Positions 51,801-57,809 of a stretch of 57,809 bases of DNA are shown here, in pieces (position 1 is the first letter of the stretch; every line of letters starts with the position of its first letter). This DNA is from Caballeronia temeraria. Its GTDB lineage: Bacteria > Pseudomonadota > Gammaproteobacteria > Burkholderiales > Burkholderiaceae. The DNA is taken from NCBI RefSeq assembly GCF_001544795.2, contig NZ_FCOI02000039.1, positions 1 through 57,809 of the forward strand. Direction: 5' to 3'. A program made the translations under genes and the position numbers. The notes under the pieces are model-generated. The model was not told the origin of the DNA and ran no database searches. It worked only from the letters and a program-made list of their open reading frames with translations.

Positions 51801-52264
51801 TCTTGTGAGAGCCTCTGATTGAGCGCGACGAGAAAATCGATCGTGGCACTCGGCGAGCGATCGATACTTTCGACGAATGCGGCAAATCGCGGCGTGAGTT
51901 CGCGCTTGACCATGTAAGGCGCGAGATCGTGCAGCAACTCGGGCGCATACGCGAATGGGAATTTTTCGGCGGCCGGTTCGAGAAAAAAATCGAACGGGTT
52001 ATAGACGGCCATTTCAGCGACAAGATCGACCGTCACCTTGAATTCGCGCGTTTTCTCGGGGAAAACTAGCCGTGCCTGATAGTTCGCGAACGCGTCCTGC
52101 TGCCAGTTGATGAAATGATCCTCGGGCTCGACGCGCATCGAATACGACACGATGGGTGTGCGGCAATGCGGTGCCGGCCGCAAGCGGACGACTTGCGGCG
52201 ACAGACCAACGAGGCGGTCATAACGATAATGCGTGACATGGTTCAACGCGACACGGATGGACAC
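48824..52264 (-). CDS. Large transglutaminase-like protein with DUF2126 domain
   Basis: An 1146-residue cytoplasmic protein. Residues 1-110 are the transglutaminase N-terminal domain. The core has C180 ('GSCRDSGWLLVETLRHLG'), H229 ('LHAWCEVFLPGAGWIGFDP') and D245. From about residue 300 to the end it belongs to DUF2126, a large uncharacterised region ('SDVRLTMGGEPTYVSV', 'LHIGQGKWYPGEQLPRW', 'DGRHTGTGGGNHFVLGG'). DUF2126 is related to glutamine-synthetase-like or amidoligase folds in some analyses, which is uncertain here. It is the first gene of this minus-strand set, 37 bp above the ATP-grasp/alpha-E fusion. Confidence 0.83.
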   Translation of the reverse strand: MSIRVALNHVTHYRYDRLVGLSPQVVRLRPAPHCRTPIVSYSMRVEPEDHFINWQQDAFANYQARLVFPEKTREFKVTVDLVAEMAVYNPFDFFLEPAAEKFPFAYAPELLHDLAPYMVKRELTPRFAAFVESIDRSPSATIDFLVALNQRLSQEIRYLIRMEPGVQTPEETLESAAGSCRDSGWLLVETLRHLGLAARFVSGYLLQLAPDTKSLDGPSGTEVDFTDLHAWCEVFLPGAGWIGFDPTSGLLAGEGHIPVACTPEPDSAAPVSGAVDKSEVEFAHTMSIERVLETPRVTKPYSEEDWSAVLRMGERVDAQLSASDVRLTMGGEPTYVSVRDRDEPEWNTDALGPTKRAYAVSLMDKLRAQYSASGFLHIGQGKWYPGEQLPRWALSLFWRADGEPCWHDPSLFADERQTASYTADDAARFIRHLAGKLSLDSKYIQPAYEDTWYYLWRERRLPVNVDPFDSRLDDELERARLRRVFDAGLPSITGYALPIAREDGPAMQPGHWTSGPWFFRDERMYLIPGDSPMGYRLPLDSLPWVSENDYPWQHAHDPFAPSIPLRTATELRMQYTDLDNESRMQNAGAVGNRYAPASGDGRERERVPQRGESAGWIARTAVCVEARDPSRAAGPKAEAEALEKLGNGNKLMHVFMPPLTALDDYLDLLAAIEATAADLKIPVIVEGYPPPRDARLKMLQVTPDPGVIEVNIHPAANWNDLVEHTEFLYNAAHESYLSPEKFMLDGRHTGTGGGNHFVLGGATPADSPFLRRPDLLASLIAYWHNHPSLSMLFSGLFIGPTSQAPRVDEARNDQVYELEIAFAELQRQLDLLGGRGNATVPPWLIDRILRNILIDVTGNTHRAEFCIDKLYSPDGPTGRLGLLELRGFEMPPHARMSLVQQLLLRALVARFWETPYTARLTRWGTELHDRFMLGTFVQMDFDDVLTDLRDAGFAFERSWFAPHFEFRFPLVGAYDTNGIALTIRNALEPWHVMGEEGAIGGTVRFVDSSVERLEVRALGLNGNRHIVTVNGETLPLQPTGRVSEYVAGVRFRAWGQAASLHPTIDVHAPLTFDIVDTWTGRAIGGCQYHVAHPGGRNYQTFPVNAYEAESRRRARFFATGHTPGAMQVEARERSLEFPFTLDLRYR

Positions 52265-52431
52265 ACCGGACTCCTTTGCTCAATTGACGCCGCGCACGCA
52301 ATACGCGCTGCAACGCGTTTTCTGTTTGTCATGGAAAAGGCGGCTCGCTTACGGCACGATGTTTGCGACTGCATCGCCGACAGCGCGCACACGGGAACAT
52401 CGCGCCACTCCATTTCCGCCGACCACACACG

Positions 52432-53502
52432 ATGAAGACTTTTCACTGCAACCGCTGCAACCAGCTCGTGTTCTTCGAAAACACGCATTGCGAAAACTGT
52501 GGTGCGCGGCTCGGCTACGTGCCCGACATCAATCAGGTCAGCGCCTTCGAGGACACCGAAGATGGCCGCTGGCGCAGCCTGCATCCGCTCGCGAAAGACC
52601 TTCTCTACAGGCCGTGCCATAACTACGTGGTCGAGAACGTCTGCAACTGGGTCGTCCCCGCGCCCGACGTCAATACATCCGACGCGCTCTGCTGCTCTTG
52701 CCAGTTGACGAGCACCATTCCCAACCTCTCGAATCCGGAAAACCGCCTCTACTGGTATCGCATCGAGGCTGCAAAGCGCCGGCTGCTGTACACGTTTGCG
52801 GAACTGGGCCTGCCCGTGAAGTCGCGACAGGAAGATCCCGAGCGCGGCCTCGAATTTCAGTTTCTCGAAGCCGATGCACAGGGTCACGGCGTCATGACGG
52901 GTCATAACAACGGCATCATCACGCTCAACATCGCCGAAGCGGACGACGCTCATCGCGAGAAAACACGCTCTTCGCTGCACGAGCCGTATCGAACGTTGCT
53001 CGGTCATTTTCGCCATGAATCCGGGCACTATTTCTTCGATCGCCTGATCGCCGATACCGCTCGCATCGCTCCATTTCGCACCGCATTCGGCGACGAACAA
53101 GCCGATTACGCCGCCGCGCTCGATCGCCATTACCAGGAAGGCCCGCCCCCTCGATGGGAAGACAACTTCGTCAGCGCCTATGCCACGATGCATCCGTGGG
53201 AAGACTGGGCGGAGACCTGGGCGCATTACCTGCATATCGTCGATACACTCGACACCGCCGTTTCGTGCGGCCTCGTGCTCGTGCCCGATAGTCCGCATGA
53301 GCCGACACTTACCGACCAGACGCCGGTGGAAGAAACCACGTTCGATAACCTGATGAAACGCTGGTTTCCGCTCACTTACGTTCTGAATAGTTTGAATCGC
53401 AGTCTCGGCATGCCGGACGGTTATCCGTTCACGCTTGCGCCGCCTGTCGTCGACAAGCTTCGCTTCGTGCATCGCGTCGTCGCGGCGGCCGCCAAGCGCT
53501 GA
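52432..53502 (+). CDS. Zinc-ribbon metallopeptidase-like protein
   Basis: A 356-residue cytoplasmic protein. The N-terminus is a zinc ribbon with C6, C9, C20 and C23 ('FHCNRCNQ', 'THCENCGAR'). A second set of cysteines (C62, C71, C87, C88, C90) could bind another metal. The peptidase signature is H195-E-S-G-H199 ('HFRHESGHYFFD'), and 'PWEDWAETWAHYLH' supplies the third acidic ligand. This layout matches a putative zinc-binding peptidase often encoded beside ATP-grasp/alpha-E genes. It is divergent from the large transglutaminase and convergent with the alpha-E gene 10 bp away. Substrate unknown. Confidence 0.8.
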   Translation: MKTFHCNRCNQLVFFENTHCENCGARLGYVPDINQVSAFEDTEDGRWRSLHPLAKDLLYRPCHNYVVENVCNWVVPAPDVNTSDALCCSCQLTSTIPNLSNPENRLYWYRIEAAKRRLLYTFAELGLPVKSRQEDPERGLEFQFLEADAQGHGVMTGHNNGIITLNIAEADDAHREKTRSSLHEPYRTLLGHFRHESGHYFFDRLIADTARIAPFRTAFGDEQADYAAALDRHYQEGPPPRWEDNFVSAYATMHPWEDWAETWAHYLHIVDTLDTAVSCGLVLVPDSPHEPTLTDQTPVEETTFDNLMKRWFPLTYVLNSLNRSLGMPDGYPFTLAPPVVDKLRFVHRVVAAAAKR

Positions 53503-53512
53503 AAGCACGCGT

Positions 53513-54508
53513 TCAGCCTTTGCTTTGCGATTGAGACTGCGATTGCGTTTGTATCGGCGGCTCCGGGGCAATCGGCAATAAAAAATCGCGGCTTACGCGG
53601 CCCGCAAGATCGTTCACGCGCGCAAGGAAATCCACGAGATAAGCGTGCAGCCCGCCTCTCAGGATGTCGACGATGCGCCCGTTCTTCAGTTCCGAACTCA
53701 ATTGCGCCGCGAGCCGCGCCGCTTCCGTGTCGCGTGCTTTCGTCACCTGCCCGATCAACTGCTCCACCTCGGCGATGCTCGCCGCGAGCGAACGCGGCCA
53801 GTCGCCATAAAGGATGAGCAGACCCGCCACGCGTTCCGGCGTAATGACATCGCGATAAACCCGCCGATACACCTCAAAGCCCGACACCGATCCAAGCACC
53901 GCGACCCAATGGTGATAATCGAACGGTTGTGCGGATGTATCCGCGCGCTGCTCCATCATTTCGAACTTGACGTCGAGAATGCGCGCTGTATTGTCCGCGC
54001 GTTCGATGAACGTGCCGAGGCGCATGAAATAAAACGCATCGTCCTTGACGAGCGTGCCGAGCTGCACGCCACGCGAAAGATGCGAGCGAAACTTCACCCA
54101 TTCGAAGAACGTATAGGGCTCTCGCTCGAGAATGCCGTCGGCGAGCATGCGTTGGCAGTCGAGCCATGTCGTGTTGAGCGATTCCCATAACTCGCTATTG
54201 GTCGAGCTGCGCACGGCGCGCGCGTTCTCGCGAGCGGCGCGCAAACAACTGACGATAGACGACGGATTCGACAAATCACGCGCCATGAAGTCGATCACAT
54301 CGCGGCTTTTCATGCCGTGATGCGCGGCGGAATAGATGCCGCTCAATTCGGATATCGACAGCATCGCGCGCCAGCCCAGCTCCGCATATTCATCGGATTG
54401 CGGCAACAGCGAGAGCTGATAGTTCGCATCGAGCATCCGGGCGGTGTTTTCGGCGCGTTCGGTATAGCGCGCCATCCAGAAGAGATGATCCGCGGTACGG
54501 CTCAGCAT
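53513..54508 (-). CDS. Alpha-E domain protein (DUF403)
   Basis: A 331-residue, almost wholly alpha-helical protein of the alpha-E family. The N-terminus 'MLSRTADHLFWMARYTERAENTARMLD' (two parts) and 'LGTFIERADNTARILDVK' are the paired ERAxNxAR signatures. The last residues are a short repeat (QSQSQSQSKG). Alpha-E proteins are regular partners of circularly permuted ATP-grasp enzymes, and this gene is 72 bp downstream of one. Biochemical role unknown. Confidence 0.85.
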   Translation of the reverse strand: MLSRTADHLFWMARYTERAENTARMLDANYQLSLLPQSDEYAELGWRAMLSISELSGIYSAAHHGMKSRDVIDFMARDLSNPSSIVSCLRAARENARAVRSSTNSELWESLNTTWLDCQRMLADGILEREPYTFFEWVKFRSHLSRGVQLGTLVKDDAFYFMRLGTFIERADNTARILDVKFEMMEQRADTSAQPFDYHHWVAVLGSVSGFEVYRRVYRDVITPERVAGLLILYGDWPRSLAASIAEVEQLIGQVTKARDTEAARLAAQLSSELKNGRIVDILRGGLHAYLVDFLARVNDLAGRVSRDFLLPIAPEPPIQTQSQSQSQSKG

Positions 54509-54580
54509 GGGTGTTCCCGGTTTGTTTGTCGTTGTCTTTGGTGACGCAGCGCTTTCTTCAGGACTTCGGCTTCGCGATCC

Positions 54581-56053
54581 CTAGCGTTCCAATACCCACG
54601 TATCCTTTGTGCCGCCGCCTTGCGACGAATTCACGACAAGCGACCCTTCGCGCAGCGCCACCCGCGTCAGACCGCCCGGCACCATGCGCACTTCAGTGCC
54701 AGACAACACGAACGGACGCAAGTCGATGTGACGCGGCGCGATGCCCGCTTCGACATAGGTCGGACAGGTCGACAGCGCGAGCGTCGGTTGCGCGATGTAT
54801 TTCTCCGGATGGGCTTCGAGCACCGCGCGAAACTCCGCAATTTGTGCCGCGGTAGAAGCCGGGCCGACCAGCATGCCGTAACCGCCCGCGCCATGTGTCT
54901 CTTTCACGACGAGTTCGGGCAAATGATCGAGCACGTACTTGAGATCGTCGGGCTTGCGGCACATCCACGTCGGCACGTTGTTGAGAATCGGCTCTTCGCC
55001 GAGATAGAAGCGCACCATGTCCGGCACATACGGATAGATCGACTTATCGTCCGCGATGCCGGTGCCGACCGCATTGCACAAGGAGACATTGCCCGCGCGA
55101 TAAGCGGCGATCAATCCGGGCACACCGAGCGCGGAATCCGGGCGGAACACCAGCGGATCGAGAAAGTCGTCGTCTACACGGCGATAAATCACATCGACGC
55201 GTTGCGGCCCTTGCGTCGTGCGCATATACAGATAATCGTTCTCGACGAAAAGATCCTGCCCTTCGACGAGTTCGACGCCCATTTGCTGCGCGAGAAACGC
55301 GTGCTCGAAATAGGCGGAGTTATACATGCCCGGTGTCATGACGACGATGGTCGGATTCTCGACGGCCGCGGGCGCGGCCGCGCGCAAGGTATCGAGCAGC
55401 AAGTCCGGATAATGCGCCACCGGCGCCACGCGATTGCGCGCAAAGAGATCCGGAAAAAGCCGCATCATCATCTTGCGGTTTTCGAGCATGTACGAAACGC
55501 CCGACGGAACACGCAGGTTATCTTCCAGCACATAGAACTCGCCCTGTCCCGCCCGCACGATATCGATGCCCGCGATATGCGCATAGATATCGCGGGCGAC
55601 ATCGACGCCGCGCATCTCCGGCCGATACTGCGCGTTGCCGAGTATCTGCGCCTCGGGAATGATGCCCGCGCGAATGATGTCCTGCTTGTGATAGATATCG
55701 TGGATAAAGCGATTGAGCGCGTTCACGCGCTGCCGCAACCCGCGCTCCAGTGCGCGCCATTCTTCAGCCGGAAAAATGCGCGGAATGACGTCGAAGGGAA
55801 TCGTGCGCTCGGGAATGATGCCGGGCAGATCGCTCGTTCCATAGACCGCGAAAGTGATGCCGACGCGCCTGAAGTTAAGGTCCGCTTCCGCGCGCTTGAT
55901 GTCGATCTGCTGCTCGCTCTGCGCCGAAAGCCAGGTCATGAAATCGCGGTAGTGCGTGCGTGGAACGCCCACGCCGCGAAATGCCACCGCCGACACGCCG
56001 CGCGCCTCCAGATCGTTGCGCTCGAACATCTCGTTGAAGAATGCTTGCGTCAT
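54581..56053 (-). CDS. Circularly permuted type 2 ATP-grasp protein
   Basis: A 490-residue ATP-grasp ligase of the permuted type (former DUF404/407). Motifs include 'VLEDNLRVPSGVSYMLENRK', 'DVIYRRVDDDFLDPLVFR', 'LGVPGLIAAYRAGNVSLCN' and 'VVKETHGAGGYGMLVG', the last two near the ATP site. It should join a carboxylate to an amine with ATP. The ATG at 56053 gives the usual 'MTQAFFNEMF' start. It is the first gene of the second set, with the alpha-E protein next. A 432-bp region upstream holds its promoter. Confidence 0.86.
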   Translation of the reverse strand: MTQAFFNEMFERNDLEARGVSAVAFRGVGVPRTHYRDFMTWLSAQSEQQIDIKRAEADLNFRRVGITFAVYGTSDLPGIIPERTIPFDVIPRIFPAEEWRALERGLRQRVNALNRFIHDIYHKQDIIRAGIIPEAQILGNAQYRPEMRGVDVARDIYAHIAGIDIVRAGQGEFYVLEDNLRVPSGVSYMLENRKMMMRLFPDLFARNRVAPVAHYPDLLLDTLRAAAPAAVENPTIVVMTPGMYNSAYFEHAFLAQQMGVELVEGQDLFVENDYLYMRTTQGPQRVDVIYRRVDDDFLDPLVFRPDSALGVPGLIAAYRAGNVSLCNAVGTGIADDKSIYPYVPDMVRFYLGEEPILNNVPTWMCRKPDDLKYVLDHLPELVVKETHGAGGYGMLVGPASTAAQIAEFRAVLEAHPEKYIAQPTLALSTCPTYVEAGIAPRHIDLRPFVLSGTEVRMVPGGLTRVALREGSLVVNSSQGGGTKDTWVLER

Positions 56054-56485
56054 AGCCGGTCTTCCAAATGAAGTGCATGCCGGGGGTGGCGATTCCCCTT
56101 CGCTCGTATTCCTGGTTGCACTCGCAAACGCTTGAAGAGCCCGAAAGACGCGACATATCCGACAACATGGATACGCCGATAGGCGACCTCGAAGCGCGAT
56201 GCTCTTTCGTCTGTCACACCATTTTCGTGTGGAGCATCGATTGCGCGGGCAGCCCAGTGCCATTAGAGAAAAAGCAACTTCAATGCCAATGATCTAAGCG
56301 ATTCGCCTCCTTGTTTAAAGCCTGTTTCGCGCTGACGTTTCGCGTCGTCCGCACCAAAACAGCGCATTGCCACTACGCGTTGCACAGCCGGCGGATGAAA
56401 TTCATGCTGCATGACGGTGCGTGGATGACTGGAATCGGCGGCGGCGCCGGTATCATAGGCGTCTCACCGCAAGTCATTCACGCCT
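56054..56485. other. Divergent intergenic region (432 bp)
   Basis: The gap between the ATP-grasp gene (minus) and the YceH-family gene (plus) contains no reading frame with family character. It should hold both promoters. AT-rich tracts lie around 56260-56340. I see no clear -35/-10 pair or palindrome. Confidence 0.35.
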
Positions 56486-57193
56486 ATGAACACGCCCTCC
56501 GAAGCCGCACCCCGTCCCGCTTTGCGCGAACTCACCCCACTCGAAGCACGCGTGTTGGGCGTGCTCGTCGAGAAACAGCATACCGTGCCGGACACTTATC
56601 CTCTTTCGTTGAATTCCCTAACCTCGGGATGCAATCAGAAGACGGCCCGCTCGCCCGTAATGAACGTGAGCGAGGACGAAGTGCTGACGACCATCGATGG
56701 CCTTAAGCGCCTGAGCCTCGTCATCGAAGGAAGCAGCAGCCGCGTGCCGCGTTTCGAACATAACGTGAACCGCGTTCTCGGCGTGCCGAGCCAGTCGGTC
56801 GCTCTGCTCGCCACGCTGTTCCTGCGCGGTCCGCAAACAGCGGCGGAACTGCGCGCGAATAGTGCGAGACTGCATTCGTTTGCGGACATATCATCGGTCG
56901 AAAGCTTTCTCGATGAACTCGCCGCAAACGATCCGCCGCGTGTCGTGAAGCTTTCTCGCACGCCCGGCGAGCGCGAAAGCCGCTGGATGCATTTGCTTTG
57001 CGGCGAGGTGAGCATAAGCGATATGCCCGCGCGCGAGACACAAGGCGGCGAGTCCTTTTCGCTTTCCGAATTCGAATCGCTGAAGTCCGAGCAAAAGCGC
57101 CTTGCCCATGAAGTCGTGCAATTGCGCGCGATCGTTCAAAAGATGGCGAGTGAACTGGGCATTACGCTCGATCAACCATCGCCCGATGCGTGA
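56486..57193 (+). CDS. YceH-family protein (DUF480)
   Basis: A 235-residue cytoplasmic protein with two winged-helix-like repeats. The signature 'LTPLEARVLGVLVEKQHTVPDTYPLSLNSL' (in two parts), 'GCNQKTARSPVMNVSEDEV' and 'RVPRFEHNVNRVL' is that of YceH/DUF480. A coiled-coil-like tail (about 195-228) ends the protein. The E. coli member sits near mviM/mviN, and the family's function is unknown. The ATG at 56486 begins the usual 'ALRELTPLEARV' N-terminus after a short extension. Confidence 0.88.
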   Translation: MNTPSEAAPRPALRELTPLEARVLGVLVEKQHTVPDTYPLSLNSLTSGCNQKTARSPVMNVSEDEVLTTIDGLKRLSLVIEGSSSRVPRFEHNVNRVLGVPSQSVALLATLFLRGPQTAAELRANSARLHSFADISSVESFLDELAANDPPRVVKLSRTPGERESRWMHLLCGEVSISDMPARETQGGESFSLSEFESLKSEQKRLAHEVVQLRAIVQKMASELGITLDQPSPDA

Positions 57194-57196
57194 TTC

Positions 57197-57611
57197 ATGG
57201 ATGAGCCGCTGATATCGGCACCGCTCGTGTTCCGCGACGACGGCACGCCGTACTCGCGCGACACGACGACATCTATCACAGCGCGGCGGGCGCGATGGCT
57301 CAGGCGCGCCATGTCTTTCTCCGTGGCAACGGACTCCCCGCGCGATGCGGCCAATCTCTTGCCGCTCATGGGATTTATCTCGACGGCTTTGCGCCGGCCA
57401 GAATCCAGACCTGTGGACACCCGCCGTCTTCGCTTCACTGGCGCGCATGGCCAGAGAGGATGCGACGTTCGCTACCTTCACCGGCGCGGGCATGGTCAAA
57501 CGCGCGCTGGTCGAACATGGGTTCGACTATCGCAAAGTCACGGGCTTTGGTGGCAAGCGTGCAATGCTCGTCGGCAGGCGAGCAGAATTGCTAAGCGTCA
57601 CTGCTTCGTAA
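57197..57611 (+). pseudogene. mnmC: Decayed mnmC (tRNA 5-methylaminomethyl-2-thiouridine synthesis) fragment
   Basis: Pieces of the MnmC methyltransferase domain lie in order in three frames. 'MDEPLISAPLVFRDDGTPYS' begins at 57197. 'AQARHVFLRGNGLPARC' and then 'YLDGFAPAR' follow in a second frame (about 57298-57402). 'NPDLWTPAVFASLARM' to 'KVTGFGGKRAMLVG' is in a third (57405-57580). A small indel lies near 57255-57275 and one base is missing near 57401. About 80-100 residues are also missing between 'LPARC' and 'YLDGF' (SAM-binding region). The FAD-dependent half is absent. This is a nonfunctional remnant. Confidence 0.8.
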
Positions 57612-57637
57612 ACATCAGTCTATTTTATTTGAAGGCT

Positions 57638-57682
57638 CTATTTCGGCAGAAATAGCGGCAAATAGCCCATTCGGAAATGGGC
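57638..57682. repeat. Two adjacent perfect hairpins with tetraloops
   Basis: CTATTTC-GGCA-GAAATAG (57638-57655) and GCCCATT-CGGA-AATGGGC (57665-57682) are each perfect 7-bp stems with 4-nt loops, 9 bp apart. They follow the mnmC remnant. Neither is followed by a T-run. They may be RNA structure, remnants of a terminator pair, or a mobile-element end. Function unknown. Confidence 0.45.
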
Positions 57683-57809
57683 CGAAAGTAATGCGTAAGT
57701 CTGCCTCTGCACAAGGTCCTCTCCTCTTTTAACAGGCCGCTGAAATACACTCGAGCTGAAGCGGCCTCGCTCCAATCACAAGGCTTTCGCCGCGAGGTTT
57801 TCGCATTGT

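Noticed and set aside
1..57809. CRISPR arrays, rRNA and tRNA genes
   Set aside because: No regularly spaced repeats, no cas-like protein, and no cloverleaf-like sequence or rRNA-like block was noticed by eye. A covariance-model scan would settle it.

Overview
The window is high-GC DNA from a betaproteobacterium of the Burkholderiaceae. The gene types point that way: two small DUF4148-type secreted proteins, many LysR regulators and MFS pumps, an aryl-polyene cluster of the Burkholderia/Xanthomonas kind, and dense GCG/CGC codon use. Paraburkholderia, Caballeronia or Burkholderia is my best guess, from protein character only. Almost the whole window is coding, and many genes overlap by 4 nt (ATGA). 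I saw no rRNA, tRNA or CRISPR array.

Layout. (1) 1-77: a repeat-bearing end that looks like an IS21-type insertion sequence. (2) 236-8262: transport block with a SET-type sugar efflux pump, a GcvA-type LysR regulator, an MFS carrier, a PbpG-type murein endopeptidase, an MFS pair overlapping by 4 nt, and a second LysR regulator. (3) 8332-12488: envelope and redox stress block with Ohr, two small secreted proteins, a TlpA-like periplasmic thioredoxin and an OmpR/EnvZ-type two-component system. A roughly 77-bp promoter/operator module occurs twice here and probably marks a small regulon. (4) 12674-14662: a Tat-exported GH28 lipoprotein. (5) 14646-30248: an aryl-polyene (APE/xanthomonadin-like) cluster of two divergent operons. 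One carries ACP, ketoreductase, FAD oxidoreductase, acyltransferase and glycosyltransferase. The other carries a membrane protein, an acyl-ACP ligase fused to a hotdog dehydratase, an LpxL-like acyltransferase, a LolA-like carrier, an MMPL exporter, a deacetylase, a methyltransferase, KS, chain-length factor and dehydratase. A UbiE-like methyltransferase converges on the end.

(6) 30286-39462: assorted metabolism, including a LysE exporter, flavin reductase, Nudix hydrolase, an NfeR-like PadR regulator with a clear palindromic operator next to a siderophore-interacting reductase, an IlvD/Edd sugar-acid dehydratase, a universal stress protein, a LysR protein with two DNA-binding domains, and an O-methyltransferase. 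(7) 39574-41881: beta-carbonic anhydrase and SulP transporter, probably bicarbonate handling. (8) 42239-45128: a secreted repeat and proline-rich protein with a clear terminator, then a TAXI binding protein fused at its 3' end to the remains of a convergent aldo/keto reductase. This is a deletion scar. (9) 45272-56053: an ATP-grasp / alpha-E / transglutaminase / zinc-peptidase island with two ATP-grasp/alpha-E sets. It is predicted to make and process a peptide-like product that has not been identified. (10) 56486-57809: a YceH-family protein, a decayed mnmC fragment and two adjacent perfect hairpins.

The best candidates for new biology are the ATP-grasp/transglutaminase island, the APE cluster with its ligase-dehydratase fusion and halogenase-motif flavoprotein, and the duplicated promoter module next to the two-component system.
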